Of a DNA stretch of 52,263 bases, positions 24,698 to 31,430 are shown in pieces (within the stretch, counting starts at the first letter, position 1; each line of letters begins with the position of its first letter). Source of the DNA: Wagnerdoeblera sp046292685 (GTDB lineage Bacteria > Pseudomonadota > Alphaproteobacteria > Rhodobacterales > Rhodobacteraceae); assembly GCF_046292685.1 (NCBI RefSeq), contig NZ_JBKBQM010000018.1, positions 1-52,263 of the forward strand, in the 5' to 3' direction. The notes under the pieces are model-generated. The model was given only the letters and a program-made list of their open reading frames with translations, did not search any database and was not told the origin of the DNA. The translations under genes and the position numbers were made by a program.

Positions 24698-25224
24698 CAC
24701 ATGCCCACCCTGTTCAGGTCGATCAGCCACAGCATGCCGCTGCTGCCTTCGGGCACGGTCAACGTGCAGTCCGGGTCGCAGGTGATGCCGGGCGGCGGCA
24801 ACACCTCGATCCGGTCGTCGTCGCCGTCGGCGTTCCAGCGGAACCGCGCGTCGATCTCCAACCCGCCGTGCGCCAGCAGGTAAAGCCCGTCGTCGCCCGA
24901 GCCGTTCGAAGGGTCGTTGACGAACTCCACCTCGGCCAGCGCGCCGGGCCGGTCGGTCGCGCGCAGCGTCACGCTGCTGCCCATGATCCGCGCGGTATCC
25001 GCCAGCGCCAGCGCCGGCGCAGCGCCCAGCGCCAGGCACAGCGCCAGCACCGCGACGGCCTCGGATTGCGCCAGTTCGGCCTCGATCCGCTCGAACAGCC
25101 GCAGCACGGCCTTGCGCGTGCGCCCGATCCGCGCCGCGATCCTGGCGGCGCTCATCCCCGCATCGCGCAGCGCCAGGGCGCGCAGCATCTCGGCATCGGT
25201 CCAGGGCTGGCGCGCGCCGCTCAT
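24697..25224 (-). CDS. HTH protein with membrane anchor and exported C-terminal domain
   Basis: 175 residues from ATG at 25224, overlapping the previous stop as ATGA. Residues about 6-48 (WTDAEMLRALALRDAGMSAA, then RIAARIGRTRKAVLRLFERI) resemble the GcrA/sigma-region-4-type HTH. A hydrophobic segment at about 54-75 (AVAVLALCLALGAAPALALA) follows at once, then a 100-residue beta-rich part with Asp-rich and CDPDC motifs. This is the plan of a one-piece transmembrane regulator (ToxR-like), unusual in a phage early operon. It could instead be two proteins with an internal start for an exported one. I do not recognise the C-terminal domain. Confidence 0.6.
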   Translation of the reverse strand: MSGARQPWTDAEMLRALALRDAGMSAARIAARIGRTRKAVLRLFERIEAELAQSEAVAVLALCLALGAAPALALADTARIMGSSVTLRATDRPGALAEVEFVNDPSNGSGDDGLYLLAHGGLEIDARFRWNADGDDDRIEVLPPPGITCDPDCTLTVPEGSSGMLWLIDLNRVGM

Positions 25225-25550
25225 GCCGCCCTCAGCAGGAACGCCCGCGCCGACGGAATCGCCAGCACCGCGAAAGACGCCGCCCATCCGCGCGGGGCAG
25301 TCACCCCCTCGATCCACTGGCGGGCGGTTTTCTCGTCGACCGAGAAGAACACCGCCACCTCCAGCGCGTTGCGGAAATTGGCGCGCAGGAACGCCGCCCA
25401 ACGGTCGGGGTAAACCCGCTGGAACGCGCGCGGGTCGCAGGGGCGGCCGGACAAAAGCCCGGCCAGATCACCGGGCACAACCCCGGAGGACACGCCATCC
25501 GCCGCCGCGGCATTGTCGGCAGGCGCAACAGAGGAGGCGGGACGTGGCAT
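25221..25550 (-). CDS. Phage HTH-like early protein
   Basis: 109 residues, ATG at 25550 overlapping the Cro-like stop as TGATG. After a disordered start, FQRVYPDRWAAFLRANFRNA, then LEVAVFFSVDEKTARQWIEG give a helix-turn-helix seen in many alphaproteobacterial prophages next to Cro-like genes. It probably regulates early transcription or replication. The exact role is unknown. Confidence 0.65.
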   Translation of the reverse strand: MPRPASSVAPADNAAAADGVSSGVVPGDLAGLLSGRPCDPRAFQRVYPDRWAAFLRANFRNALEVAVFFSVDEKTARQWIEGVTAPRGWAASFAVLAIPSARAFLLRAA

Positions 25551-25813
25551 CAGGCAACATCCTTTTCGGAGTCGGTGGCGGAAACGGGCGCGGCAGCGAA
25601 ATGCGCGGCCACGAGCCCCTGGTCGGGGAAAAAATCCTCCGGCCGCAGCGCAAGACCCAGCCGCAGCGCCAACCGCAAGACCTCGACCTTTTGCGGGTCG
25701 GGCATGGCGCCGCGATCCACCCAGGAGCGAACCGTTGATTCAGGATACCCAAGCTGCCGCGCCAGATGACGCGGCCCCCCGAAGCGATCTGCAATTTTCG
25801 AAACGTAGCTCAT
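25550..25813 (-). CDS. Cro-like phage regulator
   Basis: 87 residues from ATG at 25813. KIADRFGGPRHLARQLGYPE, then STVRSWVDRGAMPDP form a YdaS/Cro-type HTH; the rest (RPEDFFPDQGLVAAHF) is a short helical tail. It is the first gene of the leftward early operon, divergent from the repressor, and its start codon abuts the operators at 25814. This is the classic position of Cro, which would repress the repressor gene during lytic growth. Confidence 0.75.
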   Translation of the reverse strand: MSYVSKIADRFGGPRHLARQLGYPESTVRSWVDRGAMPDPQKVEVLRLALRLGLALRPEDFFPDQGLVAAHFAAAPVSATDSEKDVA

Positions 25814-25897
25814 GCGCAAATCATGCGCGCAATGCGCACGACTCGTCAAGCGCAAATTGCGCAATACCCGCGGCGCCGGAAAGCGCGCAAGCTGCGC
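25814..25897. promoter_or_regulatory. Immunity-switch operators, site 1
   Basis: Between the Cro-like gene and the repressor lie perfect copies of GCGCA-N3-TGCGC at 25850-25862 and 25885-25897, plus spacing variants at 25814-25828 (N5) and 25827-25837 (N1). The 25885 copy ends two bases before the repressor ATG, so the repressor probably limits its own synthesis. The same 13-mer recurs at 26781 and 26806. Confidence 0.75.
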
Positions 25898-25899
25898 GA

Positions 25900-26388
25900 A
25901 TGCACCAGGATTCGCCGCAGAACAAACCAGCACCGCAGGAAACCGCCGCAGCGCGGCTTCGTGCCTTGCGCGAGGAGGCCGGCCTGTCGTTACAGGCGAT
26001 GGCTGACCGCATGGGGATCCCGCTCGGCACCTATCGGCACTACGAGGAGCGGTTGAAGGGCCCCTTCATGCCGCAGGATCGCCTGTTGCAGCTGCTGAGG
26101 GCGTTCGATGGCACGTCGATCACGCCGGATCGCGTGCGCGCCTTGGGCGATCTGGCCGCCGGAGGTTCGGGTTTCAGCGACACGCCGCCTGGGGCGTCCT
26201 ACAACCCGCAACCGCATCGCGGCGCCGCATTGTTGCGCGCACTCGACAGCGCCGAGGCACCGGAACAGCAGCAGGCGTTGAAGATCGGCACCGACGGGCG
26301 CTATGTGCAGGTGATCGCCACGGTGGACCGCGAGGGGCTCGACCGGCTGATTCGCAGGCTGGAGGCGATGCGCGAGGTTCTGGACTAG
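25900..26388 (+). CDS. CI-type XRE phage repressor
   Basis: 162 residues from ATG at 25900 (MHQDSPQNKPAPQE); later in-frame ATGs would cut the HTH. Residues about 19-50 (RLRALREEAGLSLQAMADRM, then GIPLGTYRHYEE) are an XRE helix-turn-helix. The C-terminal half (GRYVQVIATVDREGLDRLIR) is short and lacks the Ser/Lys pair of S24 peptidases, so RecA-driven self-cleavage is not expected. It is divergent from the Cro-like gene and flanked by the operators. Its TAG stop overlaps the opposite membrane-protein stop in the palindrome CTAG. Confidence 0.8.
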   Translation: MHQDSPQNKPAPQETAAARLRALREEAGLSLQAMADRMGIPLGTYRHYEERLKGPFMPQDRLLQLLRAFDGTSITPDRVRALGDLAAGGSGFSDTPPGASYNPQPHRGAALLRALDSAEAPEQQQALKIGTDGRYVQVIATVDREGLDRLIRRLEAMREVLD

Positions 26389-26669
26389 CCCTGCGCGTCA
26401 CCGCGCCGCGCCGCCACGGCCAGCAGGCGGGCGATTTCGGCAGTGTTTTCCGCCGTCGCAACCTGGGCGCGACCGATCTGCGCCACCGCCACCACCAGAA
26501 ACCCGGCCAGCGCAACACCGCCCACCAGCACCAGCGGGCCGACGATAGCCGCGCGCAGCCCAGCCGTGCCCAGCGCGTAGGCTGCCAGAACGGCGCCCGC
26601 CGCGACGGCCGTCCAGCCGACCCCCTCGATCAGCGTCAGTATCGTGTGCGCGATGCCGTAATCTCTCAA
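26385..26669 (-). CDS. Small two-helix membrane protein
   Basis: 94 residues from TTG at 26669, which has AAGGGG at a good distance; the frame is open further upstream but with no better start. Two hydrophobic segments at about 16-38 (GVGWTAVAAGAVLAAYALG) and 43-63 (GPLVLVGGVALAGFLVVAVA) are followed by a short helical tail. It is expressed towards the repressor from the second operator region. Small membrane proteins beside a repressor often block superinfection, but holin-like or other roles are possible. Confidence 0.6.
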   Translation of the reverse strand: MRDYGIAHTILTLIEGVGWTAVAAGAVLAAYALGTAGLRAAIVGPLVLVGGVALAGFLVVAVAQIGRAQVATAENTAEIARLLAVAARRGDAQG

Positions 26670-26780
26670 CGTGCGCCCCTTCTGTTCGTGGCCGAGGAAT
26701 GATGCTCGCAAACTCAGACAACGTCCAGTCATCCGATCTCGTCCCGAATTAAGCCGACAATTTGCCGGTGCCTGTGCTTT

Positions 26781-26818
26781 GCGCATTTTGCGCTTGTCTT
26801 GATCTGCGCAATATGCGC
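26781..26818. promoter_or_regulatory. Immunity-switch operators, site 2
   Basis: Two perfect GCGCA-N3-TGCGC copies at 26781-26793 and 26806-26818, centres 25 bases apart, lie in the 197-base divergent region between the membrane protein (26669) and the rightward operon (26867). They match the repressor-side operators 0.9 kb away, so one protein probably controls both regions, like lambda OL and OR. Confidence 0.75.
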
Positions 26819-26866
26819 ATACTTCCTCCACACCGCGCCATCCCGGCGCAGCGACCGGAGGACCGC

Positions 26867-27325
26867 ATGACCACCAGACACCCGATCACGAAATCCGACG
26901 AGGCGATGCTGACCGAGGCCGTCGCCGCCTACACCCCGCGCCGCGATCGGCTGGTGCAGGTGCTGGCGTGCATCCTGCTCGACCGCTACGGCTACGCGCA
27001 GGCGGTGGCGCTGACCGACCAGATGTCGGGCGCCGTCAGCGCGCTGCACGCCGCCCGCAGCGCGGGGCGCCCCGACCCCGGCCTGTCGCGCCGGGCCGAG
27101 GTCCGGCCTGCGCCGGCCCCGCCGCGCCCCGACTACGCGCCGCTGCACCACGCGCTGACGACCGAGGGGCCCGACCCCTGGCGCGACGACCTGCCCACCG
27201 CGCTGGTGACGGTCGGCCTCGGCGCCGCGCTGGCTTTGGCGCTGGTCGCCGGCCTCGCCGTCGCCGCCTTTGCCGCCGTCGACGGCGTGCAGGCGCAGCT
27301 GCTGCGTGGGGCGGTGGAATGGTGA
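26867..27325 (+). CDS. Phage accessory protein with C-terminal membrane segment
   Basis: 152 residues from ATG at 26867 with GGAGG five bases upstream. The N-terminus is helical (KSDEAMLTEAVAAYTPRRDR), the middle Pro/Arg-rich, and residues about 118-140 (ALVTVGLGAALALALVAGLA) form one membrane helix. It is first in the rightward operon, directly under the second operator pair. Unknown function. Confidence 0.6.
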   Translation: MTTRHPITKSDEAMLTEAVAAYTPRRDRLVQVLACILLDRYGYAQAVALTDQMSGAVSALHAARSAGRPDPGLSRRAEVRPAPAPPRPDYAPLHHALTTEGPDPWRDDLPTALVTVGLGAALALALVAGLAVAAFAAVDGVQAQLLRGAVEW

Positions 27326-27546
27326 TCGCGCCAACCCCCGGCGCAACCGCCCTCGTCCAGGCCGCACAACGCCGCCAGGCAGAGCAGCAGCGCAACTGGC
27401 GCTCCCTGCGCGACCTGCGTGCGCTGGCACCCGAGGACTGCCCCACCTGCGGCGGCAAGGGCTGGACGCTGGCGCGCGTGGAATGCGGCGCCTTTACCGG
27501 CCACGAGGCGCGCGCCTGCCACTGTGTCGGGGAGGCGCAGCCGTGA
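27319..27546 (+). CDS. Small zinc-ribbon-like phage protein
   Basis: 75 residues from ATG at 27319, overlapping the previous gene by seven bases. A basic helix (AAQRRQAEQQRNWRSLRDLR) precedes CPTCGGKGWTLARVEC and a later CHC, a DnaJ-like zinc-finger pattern with four or more cysteines. Its stop overlaps the next GTG as GTGA. Probably binds nucleic acid or a protein partner. Confidence 0.6.
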   Translation: MVIAPTPGATALVQAAQRRQAEQQRNWRSLRDLRALAPEDCPTCGGKGWTLARVECGAFTGHEARACHCVGEAQP

Positions 27547-27746
27547 GCGATCAGCTCGACCTGTTCTCGTGGGCCGCGCTGCCCCCGCCGCCAGAGTGGC
27601 AGCGGTGGCGCAACCATCCCCGCTACGGGTTCCGCCAATACTGGCCCTGCGCCTGCGGGCGCACCCACAGCGGAATCGTTCTGAGTTACCCCTGGTCGCC
27701 GCTGGTCAGCCTGCGGCACTGGCGCATCAGCGAGGCGCACGCATGA
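27543..27746 (+). CDS. 67-residue phage protein
   Basis: GTG at 27543 overlaps the previous stop as GTGA, the stop overlaps the next ATG as ATGA. The product (VSDQLDLFSWAALPPPPEWQ) is rich in Trp, Pro and Arg, with CACGRTHSG near the middle and WPCAC before it. No family recognised. Confidence 0.6.
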   Translation: MSDQLDLFSWAALPPPPEWQRWRNHPRYGFRQYWPCACGRTHSGIVLSYPWSPLVSLRHWRISEAHA

Positions 27747-28153
27747 AAGACCCGGACATTGCCAACCTCCTCCATCGCCTGGACGAAGCGGCGGAGGAAA
27801 CCCGCCACATCGACCATTCGACCGCCCGCGAAGCGGCAACCCTGATCCGCCGCCTGATGCAGCCGGACCTGTTCTGGGACGACGACGGCGAAACTGGATA
27901 CGGGGCGCCTGTCGAGGCATGGGACAGCATCGACCCGGACCCTGACGGCGTATTGCAGCTGCGATGCGCCGTGAACTTGCCGGATATCTGGGTCGCGCAG
28001 GCTGTGCTGACCGTGGACGAAGCCGGCGACCCCGACGAAACCGAACTGCGGCAGTTCCAGACCAAGGCCGATGCGCTGTCCTGCTGGCCATCCACCCTGG
28101 CCGCTGCGCGTGAAGCCGCAAGCAGAAAGGGACAGCCCAATGCAAACCTGTGA
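27743..28153 (+). CDS. Phage hypothetical protein
   Basis: 136 residues, acidic (LMQPDLFWDDDGETGYGAPV, VDEAGDPDETELRQF), coupled to its upstream neighbour as ATGA and overlapping the next gene by 14 bases. Helical start, then a small alpha/beta part. No recognised motif. Confidence 0.6.
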   Translation: MKDPDIANLLHRLDEAAEETRHIDHSTAREAATLIRRLMQPDLFWDDDGETGYGAPVEAWDSIDPDPDGVLQLRCAVNLPDIWVAQAVLTVDEAGDPDETELRQFQTKADALSCWPSTLAAAREAASRKGQPNANL

Positions 28154-28421
28154 CGAGGCCATCCGCGACCTTGCGGACCGCGCGGCCGAACAGTGCGAGG
28201 CGCTGGCGGACAAGCTGACCGCCGTGATCGACGGCGAAGACGACGACGGCGAAGCCGAGCCAGAACGCCTCTGCGGGATCAGCAAGGACAGCAAAGGCCG
28301 CGCCTGCCTGATCTTCGCCGAACACGATCCGCACCAGAGCCCGCGCACCGTGGTCTACGTGGATGCCATCCTCGCGCTGGCCAAATTTCTGCGCGGCGAA
28401 GTGCAGGTGCAATATGACTGA
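28140..28421 (+). CDS. Phage hypothetical protein
   Basis: 93 residues from ATG at 28140, preceded by AAAGGGA. An N-terminal helix (CDEAIRDLADRAAEQCEALA) leads to an acidic turn (DGEDDDGEAEPE) and a strand-rich end (RACLIFAEHDPHQSPRTVVY). Overlaps the next gene by eight bases. Unknown function. Confidence 0.6.
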   Translation: MQTCDEAIRDLADRAAEQCEALADKLTAVIDGEDDDGEAEPERLCGISKDSKGRACLIFAEHDPHQSPRTVVYVDAILALAKFLRGEVQVQYD

Positions 28422-28812
28422 CCTGTCCCGCCTGCTGGCCGAGGTTTCCGCCGACCGCGAGGCCGGGACGGAAGATGCGTGGTGGCGCGACCGGATCGGC
28501 AATTTCGCGCTGGACGAAAGCTATGGCCGGGACGAGGCCATCAACGGGGGACAGGATGCCGCCGACCGTCGCCGCATCCTGCGCGTGCCGAAGCTCGAAC
28601 GCGCGCTGGCCGAGGCAATCCGCCAGCGCAACGACTTCGCGCAGGACCGCGAACGTCACGCCGCCATGCTCGTCGCCGCGATGAAGCGACTGACCGAAGC
28701 CCGCGATGCGTGGGCGGCGTTCAAAGGCGCCACCGTGTCGGACGAGCATTTCGAGGCCGTCGCGCGGATGGACGCGGCACTCATTCCACCCAAGGAGGAC
28801 ACCACATGCTGA
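28414..28812 (+). CDS. Phage hypothetical helical protein
   Basis: 132 residues from ATG at 28414. Mostly helical: MTDLSRLLAEVSADREAGTE, KLERALAEAIRQRNDFAQDR, then a heptad-like stretch to RMDAALIPP. Possible coiled coil. No enzyme motif. It overlaps the following gene by seven bases. Confidence 0.55.
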   Translation: MTDLSRLLAEVSADREAGTEDAWWRDRIGNFALDESYGRDEAINGGQDAADRRRILRVPKLERALAEAIRQRNDFAQDRERHAAMLVAAMKRLTEARDAWAAFKGATVSDEHFEAVARMDAALIPPKEDTTC

Positions 28813-29420
28813 CGAGCAATACCGACCTGATGCGCGCTGAAATCGCGCGCCACATCGAAGCCGACGCCGTGCGCGGCGGGCACTACTGGAACGGGCGCAC
28901 CGGCTGCTTCATCGGTTGCCTTGCGCACTCGTCGGACGCGACCGAACTTGGCCGACGCTACGGCCTGCCCTTGCCGCTCGTGAGGATTTGCGAGGACATT
29001 TTCAAGCGCCTGCCGCAAGCGGAACGCCCGGTGTTTTTCCGTGAGGTCGGCGAGGCCGTCGGCGGCGACGGGCGCGACCTGACGCGCGTGCACTGGCTTT
29101 TCCTTGCGGACACGCTGCGGCACCTGCCCGACACCGCCGCGCGCGATGTCGTCGCGCAGGTGATCGACGGAATGGAAAAGCTGGCGCGCGGCGAAGACTG
29201 GATCGAGGCAGAGGCGTGGGCGCATGAGGCGGATGCGGCGGGGGCGGCGGCGGATGCGGCGTGGGCGGCGGCGCGGGCGGCGTGGGCGGCGGCGGATGCG
29301 GCGAGGGCGGCGGATGCGGCGTGGGCGGCGGCGTGGGTGGCGGCGCGGGCGGCTTGGGAGGCGGATGCGGAAACTCAGCGCCAGCGCGCTGCGATGCTGC
29401 GGATCATCAAGGAGGCATAG
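28806..29420 (+). CDS. Phage protein with Ala/Trp repeat tail
   Basis: 204 residues from ATG at 28806. The first 135 residues form a folded-looking domain (GGHYWNGRTGCFIGCLAHSS, VHWLFLADTLRHLPDTAARD). The region from about 138 to 188 is almost only Ala, Trp, Asp and Arg (AADAAWAAARAAWAAADAA), from GCG/GCGGC tandem repeats. This would make a long Ala-rich helix with Trp on one face. The repeat length is likely to vary between strains. Unknown function. Confidence 0.65.
   Translation: MLTSNTDLMRAEIARHIEADAVRGGHYWNGRTGCFIGCLAHSSDATELGRRYGLPLPLVRICEDIFKRLPQAERPVFFREVGEAVGGDGRDLTRVHWLFLADTLRHLPDTAARDVVAQVIDGMEKLARGEDWIEAEAWAHEADAAGAAADAAWAAARAAWAAADAARAADAAWAAAWVAARAAWEADAETQRQRAAMLRIIKEA
29219..29369 (+). 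repeat. GC-rich tandem repeat tract in coding sequence
   Basis: About 150 bases of imperfect units such as GCGGCGGCGGATGCGGCGTG encode the Ala/Trp tail. The copies differ slightly, so growth or loss by slippage is expected. Confidence 0.8.
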
Positions 29421-29422
29421 GG

Positions 29423-29626
29423 ATGGACGAGGCATCAGACCTGCGGCCGTGCCCGTTTTGCGGAAACGCTGACCTGCGGCACTCGACACTCACCGGCGCC
29501 GTGTTCTGTGAGGAATGCGGCTGCGAAGGCCCGTGGTCGCCGGCTTTTCATGGCGACTGGAACACGCGGGCCGATTTGGGGCCTGGTGATGCCGATTTGG
29601 GGCCTGGTGATGCCAATCCGCGCTGA
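29423..29626 (+). CDS. Lar-like restriction alleviation zinc-ribbon protein
   Basis: 67 residues from ATG at 29423, with GGAGG seven bases upstream. RPCPFCGNADLRHST and FCEECGCEGPW give the CPFCG...C-x2-C pattern of the Lar family, followed by FHGDWNTR. In Rac prophage, Lar modulates host type I restriction-modification. The C-terminus has a tandem seven-residue duplication (DLGPGDA twice) that reflects the DNA repeat at 29571. Confidence 0.75.
   Translation: MDEASDLRPCPFCGNADLRHSTLTGAVFCEECGCEGPWSPAFHGDWNTRADLGPGDADLGPGDANPR
29571..29612 (+). repeat. Perfect 21-bp tandem duplication
   Basis: 29571-29591 is copied exactly at 29592-29612. It adds seven codons to the end of the Lar-like frame and duplicates the start region of the HNH gene in the other frame without breaking either. 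Confidence 0.9.
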
Positions 29627-30008
29627 AAACCGCACTCGATACCCGGCAGACTGGAAGGATGTCCGCGCGAGGATCGCGGAACGCTCCGGCAACCGCTGCG
29701 AGTGGTGCGGTGTTCCGAATGGGGTGCTGATCCGTCGCGGGAACTGGAAGGGGCGGGCGGTATGGTCCGAGTCTGCGTCGGCTTATGGCGATGTGTTCTG
29801 TGCCGACACCGGCGAGAGGCTGGCCTATGCCGATCAGGACACATGCAGCCTTGGCCCATCTGTCCTTGTTGTGCTGACGGTCGCACATCTGGACCATCAG
29901 CCCGAGAACTGCGCCGATGAAAACCTGCGGCATCTCTGCCAGCGATGCCATAACTGCTACGACGCACCAATGCGCGCAGCAGGGAGAGTTGCGAGGCGCC
30001 ATGCCTAA
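29610..30008 (+). CDS. HNH endonuclease
   Basis: 132 residues if started at ATG 29610 (MPIRAENRTRYPADWKDVRA); the repeat creates another start at 29589. RCEWCGVPNGVLIRRG holds the first zinc cysteines, LTVAHLDHQPENCADENLRH the catalytic His region and LCQRCHNCYD the second zinc pair, a complete HNH fold. Phage HNH enzymes act in packaging, homing or attack on host DNA; here it lies in the accessory operon, not beside terminase, so a packaging role is less likely. Confidence 0.85.
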   Translation: MPIRAENRTRYPADWKDVRARIAERSGNRCEWCGVPNGVLIRRGNWKGRAVWSESASAYGDVFCADTGERLAYADQDTCSLGPSVLVVLTVAHLDHQPENCADENLRHLCQRCHNCYDAPMRAAGRVARRHA

Positions 30009-30222
30009 GACCTTGGAGATGACTTGGCGTGACGCCATCGAAACTGCGGTGCAGCGACTGGCCGGCGATACAGAGCACCAGCGCCTGTTGCGGGTCTTTG
30101 TCGATCACTTCGGCATGGATTCCTACACGCCGCCGCCGCAAGTCGAGGAATCGGTGAGGAACATCGTCCACGGGCTCTTGGCCTGCGCCGCTGCGCTGAA
30201 CAAGGAAAGTGGGCGGGGATGA
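30001..30222 (+). CDS. 73-residue phage protein
   Basis: ATG at 30001 overlaps the HNH gene by eight bases; the stop overlaps the methyltransferase start as ATGA. MTWRDAIETAVQRLAGDTEH, then QRLLRVFVDHFGMDSYTPPP suggest a small helical protein. Unknown function. Confidence 0.6.
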   Translation: MPKTLEMTWRDAIETAVQRLAGDTEHQRLLRVFVDHFGMDSYTPPPQVEESVRNIVHGLLACAAALNKESGRG

Positions 30223-30875
30223 CGCAGAACACGAGCAGCGCCGTGATGCAGCGCAGGTCTGATCCGCACGACAGCCTGGATGATTTTCCTACGCCGCCTT
30301 GGGCCACGCGGGCACTTTGCGAACGGCTGCCGATCTGGAATTTCCCTTGGCGCACGGCGCATCAGGTTGTGCGCGAGCCTGCCGCAAATCGCGGGCACAT
30401 GGTGCGCCCGCTGTCCGAATATTTCGGACAGGTCGAGGCGGCCGACGTTCACGATTACGGCGCCGGGTTTCCGGTGCGGGACTACCTGTTCGGCGCTGAT
30501 CCGGCTCCGGCAGACTGGACCATCACCAACCCGCCTTTCCGGCTGGCCGAGCAATTCATCGAGCGGGCCCTTCGCACGTCCCGCGTGGGCGTTGCGGTCA
30601 TCGTGCGGTCTGCGTTCCTTGAAGGGGTCGGCCGACACAAGCGGCTTTTCGATTTACACCCGCCAGTCGCCATCCTGCAATTCACCGAGCGGGTCGTGAT
30701 GCACAAAGGCAGGCTGTCGCCGAACGGCAGCACGGCGACAGCCTACTGCTGGATCGTCTGGAAGACCAACCAGGCTTGGCTCGCCACCGGAGAATTTCCG
30801 CGTCCAGAGGCAACCATGTTCGACTGGATACCGCCGTCCAGAAAAGCGCTGGAAAAGCCCGGAGACTACCAGTGA
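30219..30875 (+). CDS. N6-adenine DNA methyltransferase-like protein
   Basis: 218 residues from ATG at 30219. DDFPTPPWATRALCE is the usual opening of this phage group. WTITNPPFRLAEQFIERALR carries the NPPF catalytic motif of amino-methyltransferases. Motif I is degenerate (REPAANRGHMVRPLSEYFGQ), as in related phage proteins, followed by AADVHDYGAGFP. It probably methylates adenines in phage DNA to avoid restriction. It lies near the Lar-like and HNH genes, forming an anti-restriction cluster. Confidence 0.8.
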   Translation: MTQNTSSAVMQRRSDPHDSLDDFPTPPWATRALCERLPIWNFPWRTAHQVVREPAANRGHMVRPLSEYFGQVEAADVHDYGAGFPVRDYLFGADPAPADWTITNPPFRLAEQFIERALRTSRVGVAVIVRSAFLEGVGRHKRLFDLHPPVAILQFTERVVMHKGRLSPNGSTATAYCWIVWKTNQAWLATGEFPRPEATMFDWIPPSRKALEKPGDYQ

Positions 30876-30976
30876 CCCGCCGCGCCACCTTCACCCAGGC
30901 CGAGATTACCCGCCGGACGGCGGAACGTGCGCGCCAGCACCACTGGCCGAGATTCGACGGCCGCAACCGTATCTGA
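30872..30976 (+). CDS. 34-residue basic phage protein
   Basis: GTG at 30872 overlaps the methyltransferase stop as GTGA. It encodes VTRRATFTQAEITRRTAERA and 14 more residues rich in Arg and His. The RATFTQAE start is common in small prophage proteins beside excisionases or integrases. Too short to assign a function. Confidence 0.55.
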   Translation: MTRRATFTQAEITRRTAERARQHHWPRFDGRNRI

Positions 30977-30994
30977 CCAGATCAGGAGACACGC

Positions 30995-31237
30995 ATGACC
31001 AAATCCGCCACCGAATATCTTACCGTCGAACAGGCGGCGGAGTTTCTCACGGTTCACCGCCAGACGATCCACACCTACGTGCGCAAGGGCCTGTTGCCAG
31101 CGTCGAAGCTCGGCCGGCGCACGCTGATCCACCCCGACGATCTGCGCGCTTTGCTGCGCCCGGTGGTCAATCGGGCCACGCCTGGGGGGCTGGCTGGAGG
31201 GCTGAAAGCGACCGTTCGAATCGGGCCGTTGATTTGA
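30995..31237 (+). CDS. Excisionase-type HTH protein
   Basis: 80 residues from ATG at 30995 with AGGAGA upstream. EYLTVEQAAEFLTVHRQTIH, then TYVRKGLLPASKLGRRTLIH is the MerR-like winged helix of HTH_17/excisionase proteins. It is the last phage gene, 20 bases from the tRNA-Leu 3' end, where a directionality factor would be expected. No integrase follows, so it may also be a plain regulator. Confidence 0.75.
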   Translation: MTKSATEYLTVEQAAEFLTVHRQTIHTYVRKGLLPASKLGRRTLIHPDDLRALLRPVVNRATPGGLAGGLKATVRIGPLI

Positions 31238-31257
31238 AACGAAAAACACTTGCCAGA

Positions 31258-31344
31258 TGGTGCGGATGAAAGGACTCGAACCTTCACGGGAGTTACCCCA
31301 CAGCGACCTCAACGCTGCGCGTCTACCAATTCCGCCACATCCGC
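31258..31344 (-). tRNA. tRNA-Leu (anticodon GAG), prophage attachment site
   Basis: On the minus strand the acceptor arms GCGGATG and CATCCGC pair over seven positions, with discriminator A and encoded CCA at 31258-31260. The anticodon stem CAGCG/CGCTG encloses TTGAGGT, so the anticodon is GAG (Leu, CUY codons). A long variable arm (class II) and GGTTCGAGTCC T-arm confirm it. The prophage lies against the 3' end, the usual tyrosine-recombinase target, so the attachment core probably lies in the T-arm/acceptor half. Confidence 0.95.
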
Positions 31345-31430
31345 CCATTCCGGCAAGTGTGTCGGCGTTCTAGCGAAGCGCTTGGCCGAAGGAAAGGGGG
31401 ATTTTCGCCCCCCTTGCCGGATTCCCGCCG

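Noticed and set aside
31209..31228. T-arm-like GACCGTTCGAATCGG in the excisionase gene as an attachment repeat
   Set aside because: It matches the tRNA T-arm at only a few bases and lies inside a coding frame; likely chance.
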